Shown here one piece after another: positions 6,744-12,889 of a stretch of DNA of 12,889 nt. The stretch comes from Alteromonadaceae bacterium (GTDB lineage Bacteria; Pseudomonadota; Gammaproteobacteria; Pseudomonadales; Oleiphilaceae), in the NCBI GenBank assembly GCA_013393545.1, contig JABXHG010000143.1, positions 1 to 12,889 of the forward strand, in the 5' to 3' direction. The notes beneath the pieces are model-generated. The model searched no databases and was not told where the DNA came from. It saw nothing but the letters and a program-made list of their open reading frames with translations. Position 1 is the first letter of the stretch. Each line of letters begins with the position of its first letter. The position numbers were made by a program, and so were the translations under genes.

Positions 6744-9011
6744 TCAGAAACGATAACGAATGCCGGCCTGCCAGTTGCGGCCAGTGGAAGGGACAATGGA
6801 CAGGTCTTCAGCGTTGTAAACACCGTCATACTCCATTCCGGTAGCGGGGCTACCGTTGCTGTCGTTGATGCCACGGGCAATGATCCAGTATTCCCTGTCG
6901 AACAGGTTGTTGATCCGCATGAATAGCTGGAGGCTGCTCTGCTCACGACTGCCGAGCGGGAAGGTGTACTCGGCCATCAGGTTGACCAGCGTACGCCCGT
7001 CCCATTTCTCCTGGTTGATCTCGTCAGCCCAGGCCGTTGAGCGGTAATCCAGCTCCGAAGTTACTTTCAGGTTCTCGATGCCGAACCAGTGCAGGCGCAC
7101 ATTGACCTGATGCGGGGAGACACGTGGCACTTTGTTACCCGTGTTGTTGTAGTGCACCAGGGTGTAACTGTTCGCTGGATCATTAAAACTGGCTGGAGCG
7201 ACATAACCGAAGCGTCCGTAGGGGTTACCCAGCGCCTGGTAAAAGTCGTCATAGCGAGTGAATACGGCGTGTAGCCAGGTGTAGGACAGGTCAAACGCCA
7301 CATCCTGATGCGGCTCGGTGGTCAACTGGAACTCAAAGCCACGAGTTCGGGTGCCGCCGATGTTGTCATAGATGGCAGCCTGGCCCGTGACGTCATAGCT
7401 GGCACTGTCCGGGCTGTACTGGCCGCTGGTATCCAGAATGAAGTCATCGCGCTCGACCTGAAACACCGACGCGCTGAGAGCACTGGGCCAACCGCCCATT
7501 ATGAAGCGTTGACGCAGGCCCAACTCATAGGTCAGCGATTCTTCAGGCTCCAGGTCCGGGTTGTTGGCCACGGCCTGCTCACCACTGACATCCGTACGGT
7601 ACAACTGCGAAATTGTCGGTGTCCTGAAGCCGGTGGACACGCTGGCAAAAAGCGTGGAATCCGGCGTGAGGTCGTGAGTCAGGCCCAACCGCCAGGAGTT
7701 GACGTTGAACGCCTTGTCGACGCCGTAGTCGTTGAGCTCGTCGCGGTAATCAATCTCGATCCGGTCATGGCGGACGTTTGTGGTCAGCGTGGTATCCTGT
7801 GCCAGTTGATACTTGAGCTCGACAAACAGTGCCCCGGTATCCGTTCGGCCTTCGTCCTCGCTCAGCAGGGTCCCCGCCGCCGTTGTCGACCCTCTTGAGT
7901 AAATGCGATAGTCCCTGAGCGCACGCACCTCGTTGTCGGTATCGTCACGACGCAGGTCCAACCCCAGAAGTACTCCCAGACGGTCCCGGCTGTGGTTGAC
8001 TTCCAGCTTCAGGCCTCTCTGAGTCTGGGAGTAGTCTGTGTCGTATTTGTAATCATCCACTGCCGTGGTGCGTGCGCCTGTGCCGTCGTAGCTCATCGGG
8101 CCAGACCAGAAGTCGGTATCGTCGGTGTACTGATATGTGAGCCCCCGCAGGCTCAGACTGTCGCTCAATTCACGGGAGTACCCCAGATTGATCCGAGCCA
8201 GATCCACATCAAAATTACGGGTGTAGTCGCGGGCCGCGGTATTGCCCTTGGGGTCGACATGCGCCTGGGTCACCCCCTTGACGGAGCCGTTGCGGTCCCG
8301 GTCGCGATCGGATTTTTCGAACCCGAAACGCAGGTCGCTGACCGCATCCGGATACCAGGTAACATTGCCTGACAGTGTTTCTGCCCAGCTGTCACTGAGG
8401 GCATAGAATCCATCAGCACTGCGATCGGCATACTGCACATGAGCCTGAAGGTTGTCGGTACCGCCACCGGCACGGAGCACAGAGCGTTTATAGCCGAAAC
8501 TGCCCCGCTCATGTTCAAGCGAAACGCCTTCCTGTGAATAACCACGCTTGGTTTTGATGATCACGGCACCCGCCAGTGCATCTTCACCGAACAGGTAGGA
8601 AGCCCCACCCTTGACCACATCAATGGATTCGATATTGTCCAGATCGATGTTGACCCTGCCGGTGCGTTCGAACACCGGCACGCCATCGATCACGATCACC
8701 ACCCCGGGCGGTTCACCCATAAACCGCTGGTTCTCGATGCCACGAATCTTGATTTTGACATCCGCACCGCCCGACTCATCGGTGGTAATGCCAGGAATTG
8801 CCTGCAGTACCTGCTGAAGGTTCTGGACATGCTGCTGTTCGATTTCCTCCCGGGTCAGCGAAACCGTGGAGCTGGGCTGGGTTTTATCGTCCCCGAAACG
8901 GTCTTCAATGGTGGACGAGTAGACCCGGATCACCTGTTCTTCCGCCTGCACGGCGGAGAATGGAATACCCGCCAGCAAAATGGCCGCCCAAAGCACTTTA
9001 TTTCCTTTCAT
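6744..9011 (-). CDS. TonB-dependent outer-membrane receptor (HmuR/BtuB-like)
   Basis: This 755-residue receptor imports a large ligand across the outer membrane. A signal peptide (1-23, ending AVQA) is followed by a TonB-box-like QVIRVYSS (26-33), then the plug domain (about 45-160, with IRGIENQR and GGASYLFGEDALAGAVIIKTK), and a beta-barrel ending in the terminal Phe of IRYRF. The barrel carries an FRAP-like box (FRTP, 462-465) and an NPDL box (NNPDLEPE, 483-490). These occur in haem receptors but also in other TonB receptors. No histidine lies between the two boxes. The frame is open further upstream to 9152, but that stretch lies inside tonB and lacks a signal peptide. ATG 9011 gives a clean signal peptide, has AGGA upstream, and starts two bases after the tonB stop. 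The chelatase gene follows after 11 nt. The ligand is inferred to be a metal tetrapyrrole such as haem or a corrinoid. Confidence 0.92.
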   Translation of the reverse strand: MKGNKVLWAAILLAGIPFSAVQAEEQVIRVYSSTIEDRFGDDKTQPSSTVSLTREEIEQQHVQNLQQVLQAIPGITTDESGGADVKIKIRGIENQRFMGEPPGVVIVIDGVPVFERTGRVNIDLDNIESIDVVKGGASYLFGEDALAGAVIIKTKRGYSQEGVSLEHERGSFGYKRSVLRAGGGTDNLQAHVQYADRSADGFYALSDSWAETLSGNVTWYPDAVSDLRFGFEKSDRDRDRNGSVKGVTQAHVDPKGNTAARDYTRNFDVDLARINLGYSRELSDSLSLRGLTYQYTDDTDFWSGPMSYDGTGARTTAVDDYKYDTDYSQTQRGLKLEVNHSRDRLGVLLGLDLRRDDTDNEVRALRDYRIYSRGSTTAAGTLLSEDEGRTDTGALFVELKYQLAQDTTLTTNVRHDRIEIDYRDELNDYGVDKAFNVNSWRLGLTHDLTPDSTLFASVSTGFRTPTISQLYRTDVSGEQAVANNPDLEPEESLTYELGLRQRFIMGGWPSALSASVFQVERDDFILDTSGQYSPDSASYDVTGQAAIYDNIGGTRTRGFEFQLTTEPHQDVAFDLSYTWLHAVFTRYDDFYQALGNPYGRFGYVAPASFNDPANSYTLVHYNNTGNKVPRVSPHQVNVRLHWFGIENLKVTSELDYRSTAWADEINQEKWDGRTLVNLMAEYTFPLGSREQSSLQLFMRINNLFDREYWIIARGINDSNGSPATGMEYDGVYNAEDLSIVPSTGRNWQAGIRYRF

Positions 9012-9013
9012 TT

Positions 9014-9793
9014 TTACATCCTGTCCTGAAGCGAATAAATCATGCGAATCTGAACACTCACCGGTGCCAGCCCCGGATCGGGTGGATAGGGCAAAGCCCG
9101 GCGCACCGCCTGCAACGTTGAGCTCCGGAAAGCCCGATGACCTTCCTGCCAATGGAACGCCCGCATTTCCCCCTTGCCACCGACATTGACGGTAAAGCGC
9201 ACCTCCCCGGACAAGCCCCGCTCCCTGGCGCGACGCGGATAGGACTTGTGGTGGTTGACCCGTTGGCTCAGGCGCTGGGCATAGCTGGGCCGGGCGGGAA
9301 CCTCGGGTCTGGCGACCGGTGCCACAGGCTTTCTGGCCGTGCTGGCAACCTGTTTTTTCTTTTCGACCCGAGGCTCAGGACCGGCCGGTTCAGGCGTTCT
9401 TGTCGGGGAGGGCTCGACAGGGGCTACCGGCTCTTCCTCCGGTTTCACGGCGGGGCGCTCAACATCAACCGGGGTTCTGGTCTCGGGCTCAGGGGCCGGC
9501 ACAGTGTCGGCTACTGCCGGAGGCTCTTCAGGCTCCGGCGCGACCTTCTTTTCTGGCGTGGGCGGCTCAGCAGACACTGGCGGTGCTTCATCAGGAACCT
9601 GCGCGACAGGGGATGTCTCAGGCTGGACCTTCGTGTTGGCCGCCACAGGCTGCAACAACGCAACAACGACCTGTTCAGGCATCTCTGGCGACAGCTCAGC
9701 TGCAGGCGTCATCCAACCTCCCTGCCAGACCGCCCATACCACTGCCACGTGCAACAAACAGGACAGCAGCAGACCCGGAATCGACACGATCAA
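9014..9793 (-). CDS. tonB: Energy transducer TonB
   Basis: TonB spans the periplasm and passes proton-motive energy from ExbB-ExbD to outer-membrane receptors. The 259-residue product has an N-terminal membrane anchor (about 4-23), a long Pro/Glu/Lys-rich spacer (about 55-165, many PEP-type repeats), and a C-terminal domain (about 170-259). That domain carries the typical SYPRRARERGLSGEVRFTV signature. No ATG is available at the 5' end. The TTG at 9793 overlaps the exbD stop (TTGA), with GGGGAG (9797-9802) only 3 nt away. The GTG at 9787 is 9 nt from the same site and drops two residues, so GTG may be the real start. The stop lies two bases before the receptor start, and the receptor ribosome binding site is inside tonB. 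It probably serves the receptor of this operon. Confidence 0.93.
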   Translation of the reverse strand: MIVSIPGLLLSCLLHVAVVWAVWQGGWMTPAAELSPEMPEQVVVALLQPVAANTKVQPETSPVAQVPDEAPPVSAEPPTPEKKVAPEPEEPPAVADTVPAPEPETRTPVDVERPAVKPEEEPVAPVEPSPTRTPEPAGPEPRVEKKKQVASTARKPVAPVARPEVPARPSYAQRLSQRVNHHKSYPRRARERGLSGEVRFTVNVGGKGEMRAFHWQEGHRAFRSSTLQAVRRALPYPPDPGLAPVSVQIRMIYSLQDRM

Positions 9794-10200
9794 CGACTCC
9801 CCATCGGCTTTTGCACGGCGAAGCCGATGGCACGTACACCCTCCTGTCGCGCCTGATCCATCAACGCCATGACCGGTTCAAACGGTGCCCGCTCGTCAAC
9901 TCTCAGTACCAGCTGTCGCTCATCCCCGGCCATGCGAACCAGCAGCGATTTCAGTTGCCCGGCTGACAGAGGCCGCTCCCCCTGAACCACGCTCCCATCC
10001 CTGTTGATACTGATCAGTTCCGATTGATTAGTACTGCTTTCCCGGCCGCTTTCGGCTTCCGGAAGTGTGATCTCAAACTTCTTTTCATTGATAAAATGAG
10101 AAGTCAGCATGAAAAACACCAACAGCAGAAAAACAATGTCAATCAGCGGTGTTATATTGATGCCCTGACGGGAGTACTGCTTGCGCGGATAATATTGCAT
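9790..10200 (-). CDS. exbD: Biopolymer transport protein ExbD
   Basis: ExbD is the single-span partner of ExbB in the TonB motor. The 136-residue product has a short cytoplasmic N-terminus, one membrane span (about 19-38) and a periplasmic domain. The motif NITPLIDIVFLLLVFFM contains Asp21, the position of the essential proton-pathway aspartate of ExbD/TolR. The end, IGFAVQKP, is also typical. It begins 15 nt after the exbB stop. The ribosome binding site is weak (GGA eight bases before ATG), so translation may depend on coupling with exbB. Its stop codon overlaps the tonB start. Confidence 0.94.
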   Translation of the reverse strand: MQYYPRKQYSRQGINITPLIDIVFLLLVFFMLTSHFINEKKFEITLPEAESGRESSTNQSELISINRDGSVVQGERPLSAGQLKSLLVRMAGDERQLVLRVDERAPFEPVMALMDQARQEGVRAIGFAVQKPMGSR

Positions 10201-10215
10201 GGTGGTATCCGAAGG

Positions 10216-10782
10216 TCAGACTCTATCGTTTTCAATCGGCTCGTGAATCAATTCGGAAACCGCCACATAGATCTGCCAGTGCCGTTTTTCGATCAATGAC
10301 TCCAGAAAATGCAGAAACAACAAAAGTGGCAGGGCAACAGCCAGACCGACACCGGTGGTGAGCATCGCTTCCCAGATCCCCCCTGCCAGCATCTGCGGAT
10401 TGACGCCCGTCCCTTGAGACTCGATGACACGAAAGGCGGAAATCATGCCGATAATCGTTCCCAGAAGACCAAGCAAAGGCGCGGTATTGGCCAGAAGACT
10501 CAGAGTCTTCAAGCCTTTTTCGAAATAACGGATGTGAGCTTCTACCAGACGCAGTGCCAGTGCCCGTAGCGAGGCCTGGTCCATGCCAGCCTGCTGAGCG
10601 GAATTCAAACGGTTGAAGATGCGCCGGTATTCACAGGTCGGATCCTGAGAAAGTGAATGGTTCAAACCAGGCAGGCGCCTGGTTATCAAACGCAGATAGC
10701 CGGATATAATAATAGCCAGCCCAACGACTGAATATGCCGTCAGTATCCAGACAACCACACCACCTTTCTGTAATAGCTCCAT
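10216..10782 (-). CDS. exbB: Biopolymer transport protein ExbB (MotA/TolQ/ExbB family)
   Basis: ExbB forms the pentameric inner-membrane ring that, with ExbD, converts proton flow into work by TonB. The 188-residue product has three membrane spans: about 8-30, 94-117 and 140-162. It shows the family motif NTAPLLGLLGTIIGM (99-113) and the WEAMLTTGVGLAVALP segment. The chosen ATG has an AGAGAGGG ribosome binding site four bases upstream. An alternative ATG at 10812 would add ten residues (MAPVKDREGA) with no such site and a charged start unlike the family. This is the first gene of the seven-gene operon that ends at 1798. A second, more distant family member is encoded at the operon's far end. 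Confidence 0.93.
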   Translation of the reverse strand: MELLQKGGVVVWILTAYSVVGLAIIISGYLRLITRRLPGLNHSLSQDPTCEYRRIFNRLNSAQQAGMDQASLRALALRLVEAHIRYFEKGLKTLSLLANTAPLLGLLGTIIGMISAFRVIESQGTGVNPQMLAGGIWEAMLTTGVGLAVALPLLLFLHFLESLIEKRHWQIYVAVSELIHEPIENDRV

Positions 10783-10966
10783 GGCACCCTCTCTATCTTT
10801 AACTGGCGCCATTCTATTTAAAACAATGGGTTTGATGGATGTGGCACAACGTCACAGGTGGGATCGACGGAACGGGCTTTCAGGGAGCCTTTGCGGATGT
10901 ACCAGTGTCCCGCTGACATTACTGACACGGCTTAAAAATTTCTCACAAAACCGACAACATTTTCGG

Positions 10967-10980
10967 ACAGCACTTGCTGT
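10967..10980. promoter_or_regulatory. 14-bp inverted repeat over the -35 of the PilZ promoter
   Basis: ACAGCA-CT-TGCTGT is a perfect 6-bp inverted repeat with a 2-bp centre. It overlaps the whole predicted -35 element, which is the usual place for a repressor site. It does not match the LexA (CTGT-N8-ACAG) or Fur patterns. Its function as an operator is inference. Confidence 0.35.
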
Positions 10981-11002
10981 TCACTTTTTAGGCACATAGA
11001 AT
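10974..11002 (+). promoter_or_regulatory. Predicted sigma-70 promoter of the PilZ gene
   Basis: TTGCTG (10974-10979) is a moderate -35 element. It is followed after exactly 17 bp by TAGAAT (10997-11002), which matches the -10 consensus at five of six positions. The predicted transcript would start near 11009, giving a leader of about 25-30 nt before the PilZ start codon. Confidence 0.5.
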
Positions 11003-11031
11003 CCCTACAGCAAGCCGGGTTTTATGACGGA

Positions 11032-11502
11032 ATGATAGATATGGGGAAAGTCGCAGCATTTGAAACCGAAAGGGCGAGGCGGGTCAGAATAAAGACTCCG
11101 TCAAACAGACCCTGCCTGCGCCATCAGCAGCGGGTATCCCTTGCTATGGATATCACGCTGGAACAGCCTGATGGCCCTTGTGTTACCTGCCAGGCCTCGA
11201 ATATTTCCCGCTCCGGCCTGACGGTTTGTTGTGATCAGGAAGCGGTCCGACAGCTGATCCCGGGAATGCGGCCACCCGCCCCGGGAAACTGGACGGAAAC
11301 AAAGGCCCGCTTTTCTCTCCCCGTACTCCCTACCGAACAGCCTGTAGCTGTCTGCACCGATGCCCATATCGTGCATATGCGGCGCGTATCGCGAAATAAA
11401 TTCGAGCTTGGCATTCAGTTCTGCGAATTCGAAGGCAACGGCTTTGATTATGTAGACAAGTACGTGGCGAGACTACTGATTGAGAGCAAGCGAACTCAGT
11501 GA
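11032..11502 (+). CDS. PilZ-domain protein, putative c-di-GMP receptor
   Basis: This small soluble protein (156 residues, no membrane span or signal peptide) shows both c-di-GMP contact motifs of PilZ domains. These are RxxxR as RHQQR (30-34) and [D/N]xSxxG as NISRSG (57-62), at the usual spacing. The later KFELGIQFCEF strand (about 123-133) is also typical. PilZ proteins bind cyclic di-GMP and alter motility, polysaccharide production or attachment. The partner of this one cannot be told from its neighbours. The start may be ATG 11032 or ATG 11041: GGA lies directly against the first, and about nine bases from the second, which would be three residues shorter and is better spaced. It is transcribed divergently from the exbB operon and is probably a single-gene unit. 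Confidence 0.85.
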   Translation: MIDMGKVAAFETERARRVRIKTPSNRPCLRHQQRVSLAMDITLEQPDGPCVTCQASNISRSGLTVCCDQEAVRQLIPGMRPPAPGNWTETKARFSLPVLPTEQPVAVCTDAHIVHMRRVSRNKFELGIQFCEFEGNGFDYVDKYVARLLIESKRTQ

Positions 11503-11570
11503 AGCTGCCCCCAGGCTGCAGTGTGGACGCCCTCACATATTGTTATAGCTTAAAAGTCTTTTCGCGGGCT

Positions 11571-11599
11571 TTCTTATAGCAAAAAATCACTGATATAGT
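11571..11599 (+). promoter_or_regulatory. Predicted promoter of cysDN
   Basis: TGATATAGT (11591-11599) is an extended -10 element (TGn followed by TATAGT, five of six). At 17 bp upstream lies TTCTTA (11571-11576), a poor -35. A weak -35 is usual for CysB-activated sulfur genes. The sequence TTATAGC occurs at 11543-11549 and again at 11574-11580, 31 bp apart, or about three helical turns. It could be an activator-binding repeat; no CysB site can be assigned by eye. Confidence 0.4.
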
Positions 11600-11643
11600 A
11601 GGTCATCCATTGATTACGTCGCACCCTGCGAAAACGGATGACC

Positions 11644-12552
11644 ATGACGACCTACAATCTTACCCATCTCAAGCAGCTGGAAGCCGAAAGCATCCACATC
11701 ATCCGGGAAGTAGCCGCCGAGTTTGACAACCCGGTGATGCTCTACTCCATCGGCAAAGACTCCGCCGTGATGCTGCACCTGGCCCTCAAGGCATTCTACC
11801 CGGGCAAACCGCCTTTTCCTCTCATGCACGTAGACACCACCTGGAAGTTCCGGGAGATGATCGAGTTCCGCGATAAACAAGTCAGCCGTTACGGCCTGGA
11901 TCTGATCGTGCACACTAACCAGGAAGGCGTGGAGCAAGGTGTTGGCCCCTTCACCCACGGCAGCGCCAAACATACCGACATCATGAAAACCCAGGCCCTG
12001 AAACAGGCTCTGGATAAATACAAGTTCGACGCCGCCTTCGGTGGCGCCCGTCGGGACGAAGAAAAATCCCGTGCCAAGGAACGGGTATATTCCTTCCGTG
12101 ACGAACACCACCGCTGGGATCCGAAAAACCAGCGCCCGGAGTTGTGGAACATCTACAACGGCAAGCACAACAAGGGCGAAAGCATTCGGGTCTTCCCTCT
12201 GTCCAACTGGACCGAGCTGGACATCTGGCAATACAGCTACCTGGAAAACATCGACATCGTGCCGCTGTACTTCGCCGCCGAACGCCCGGTGGTGGAGCGC
12301 GACGGCACGCTGATCATGGTGGACGACGACCGCATGCCGCTGAAGGAAGGCGAAAAACCGGAAATGAAATCGGTACGCTTCCGCACACTAGGCTGCTACC
12401 CGCTGACCGGAGCTATTGAATCCAGGGCCGACACCTTGCCAGACATCATTCAGGAAATGCTGCTGGCCACCAGCTCCGAACGCCACGGTCGTGTGATTGA
12501 CCACGACCCGGCAGGCGCCCTGGTACAGAACGAGCGCGAAGGGTATTGCTAA
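11644..12552 (+). CDS. cysD: Sulfate adenylyltransferase subunit 2 (CysD)
   Basis: CysD is the catalytic, ATP-pyrophosphatase-type subunit of ATP sulfurylase. With the GTPase CysN it makes adenosine 5'-phosphosulfate from sulfate and ATP, the first step of sulfate assimilation in the cytosol. The PP-loop motif is SIGKDS (35-40). Other family segments are [46 protein letters not shown], and the C-terminal [13 protein letters not shown] and [12 protein letters not shown] 11644 gives 302 residues, the length I recall for Escherichia coli CysD, and aligns the N-terminus (LTHL at 6-9). An in-frame ATG at 11638 would add two residues. cysN begins one base after the stop, so the two are translated together. 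Confidence 0.97.
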   Translation: MTTYNLTHLKQLEAESIHIIREVAAEFDNPVMLYSIGKDSAVMLHLALKAFYPGKPPFPLMHVDTTWKFREMIEFRDKQVSRYGLDLIVHTNQEGVEQGVGPFTHGSAKHTDIMKTQALKQALDKYKFDAAFGGARRDEEKSRAKERVYSFRDEHHRWDPKNQRPELWNIYNGKHNKGESIRVFPLSNWTELDIWQYSYLENIDIVPLYFAAERPVVERDGTLIMVDDDRMPLKEGEKPEMKSVRFRTLGCYPLTGAIESRADTLPDIIQEMLLATSSERHGRVIDHDPAGALVQNEREGYC

Positions 12553-12553
12553 G

Positions 12554-12889
12554 ATGACACCCAAGTCTGATCTGATTGCAGAAGATATTCAGGCCTCCCT
12601 GAAACAGCACGAAAACAAAGAACTGCTGCGCCTGCTGACCCGTGGCAGTGTGGACGACGGCAAGAGCACCCTGATCGGCCGCCTGCTGCCCGACACCAAG
12701 ATGATCTACGAAGATCACATGGCCAGCCTGCAAAGCGACAGCGCCAAAATGGGCACCACCGGCGAGAAGCTGGACCTGGCCCTGATGGTGGACGGCCTGC
12801 AGGCCGAGCGGGAACAGGGCATCACCATCGACGTGGCCTACCGCTACTTCAGCACCGACAGGCGCAAGTTCATCATCGGCGACACCCCG
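12554..12889 (+). CDS. cysN: Sulfate adenylyltransferase subunit 1 (CysN), 3'-truncated
   Basis: CysN is the GTPase subunit of ATP sulfurylase. GTP hydrolysis drives adenosine 5'-phosphosulfate formation by CysD. The window holds the first 112 codons. The P-loop GSVDDGKST is at 31-39, and the switch I region [15 protein letters not shown] is intact. The frame reaches the start of the G3 motif as IIGDTP (107-112), where the usual form is ADTPGH. Residue 46, just after the P-loop helix (LLPDTK), is proline, where His or Tyr is usual in the relatives I remember. The start is the ATG one base after the cysD stop. In some bacteria this gene is fused to cysC (APS kinase); that cannot be judged here because the 3' part is missing. 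Confidence 0.96.
   Translation, partial: MTPKSDLIAEDIQASLKQHENKELLRLLTRGSVDDGKSTLIGRLLPDTKMIYEDHMASLQSDSAKMGTTGEKLDLALMVDGLQAEREQGITIDVAYRYFSTDRRKFIIGDTP

Larger units (their letters stand above)
1798..10782 (-). other. Seven-gene operon: exbB-exbD-tonB-receptor-cobN-like-exbB-like-DUF2149
   Basis: All seven genes read on the minus strand with gaps of 15, -4, 2, 11, 25 and -4 nt, so one transcript is likely. I saw no internal terminator and no internal spacer large enough for a clear promoter. The order combines a complete TonB energy system, its outer-membrane receptor, a periplasmic chelatase-like protein and a second ExbB/ExbD-like pair. The unit resembles hmuR-S-U-V of Bacteroidetes joined to its own TonB system. 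No haemophore (hmuY), ABC transporter or periplasmic binding protein is included, so the inner-membrane step must be encoded elsewhere. Confidence 0.8.
10783..11031. promoter_or_regulatory. Divergent intergenic region between the exbB operon and the PilZ gene
   Basis: This 249-bp spacer must hold the promoter of the large operon as well as that of the PilZ gene. I looked for a Fur box (GATAATGATAATCATTATC-like), a B12-riboswitch core and a strong sigma-70 promoter reading left, and found none that I would defend. TGACA-type half-sites cluster at 10905-10928: GTGTC at 10905-10909, CTGACA at 10913-10918, and CTGACAC at 10922-10928. They form an imperfect TGTC-N5-GACA inverted repeat and a direct repeat spaced 9 bp. 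TGGCGCCA (10804-10811) is a perfect 8-bp palindrome close to the exbB start. The regulator is unknown. Confidence 0.4.

Noticed and set aside
9012..9152. In-frame extension of the receptor gene to 9152 (47 extra residues)
   Set aside because: It lies inside tonB, lacks a signal peptide at its start, and ATG 9011 has a ribosome binding site and a standard signal peptide.
9339..9872. Plus-strand Gly/Ser/Thr-rich frame opposite tonB
   Set aside because: It is the complement of the Pro/Glu-rich TonB spacer, which produces low-complexity reading on the other strand.
10861..10960. Possible cobalamin riboswitch before exbB
   Set aside because: Fragments such as GGGACACTGG on the minus strand look B12-box-like, but the conserved core and its order are absent.
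11503..11540. Terminator after the PilZ gene
   Set aside because: GCTGC occurs twice as a direct repeat, only a 3-bp stem can form, and no T-tract follows.

Overview
The window looks like chromosomal DNA of a marine gammaproteobacterium. The housekeeping proteins (GatB, carbonic anhydrase, CysD, CysN) read like those of Marinobacter and its relatives, and the base composition is moderately GC-rich. The genus is inferred from remembered protein resemblance, not from a search. No insertion sequence, integrase, tRNA, rRNA or CRISPR array was seen, and all genes look intact apart from the two cut by the window ends.

Layout. Positions 1-1723 (+ strand) hold the 3' part of gatB followed closely by a beta-carbonic anhydrase gene, which ends in a terminator-like hairpin. 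Positions 1798-10782 (- strand) are one compact operon of seven genes, read from right to left: exbB, exbD, tonB, a TonB-dependent outer-membrane receptor, a 1360-residue CobN-like chelatase, a second ExbB/MotA/TolQ-family protein and a DUF2149 protein. Spacers are 0-25 nt and several genes overlap. Divergent from this operon, a small PilZ-domain gene (11032-11502, + strand) has its own recognisable promoter. From 11644 to the right edge (+ strand) lies cysDN, which makes the ATP sulfurylase of assimilatory sulfate activation; cysN is cut by the window end.

How the central operon may work. ExbB-ExbD-TonB would energise uptake through the outer-membrane receptor. The CobN-like protein has an N-terminal signal peptide and a C-terminal membrane anchor, so its chelatase body should sit in the periplasm, unlike cytoplasmic cobaltochelatase CobN. 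The receptor, CobN-like, ExbB-like and DUF2149 set matches the core of the Bacteroidetes hmu haem-utilisation operon (hmuR, hmuS, hmuU, hmuV), as I recall it. HmuS there is a CobN/ChlH-type protein linked to removal of metal from haem. The DUF2149 protein carries an ExbD-like membrane motif with an aspartate (Asp27), so the last two genes could form a second proton-driven motor. My main hypothesis is that this motor replaces the AAA+ ATPase subunits (CobS/CobT or ChlI/ChlD) that cytosolic chelatases use, because ATP is absent from the periplasm. The substrate (haem, a corrinoid or another metal tetrapyrrole) cannot be settled from the sequence.
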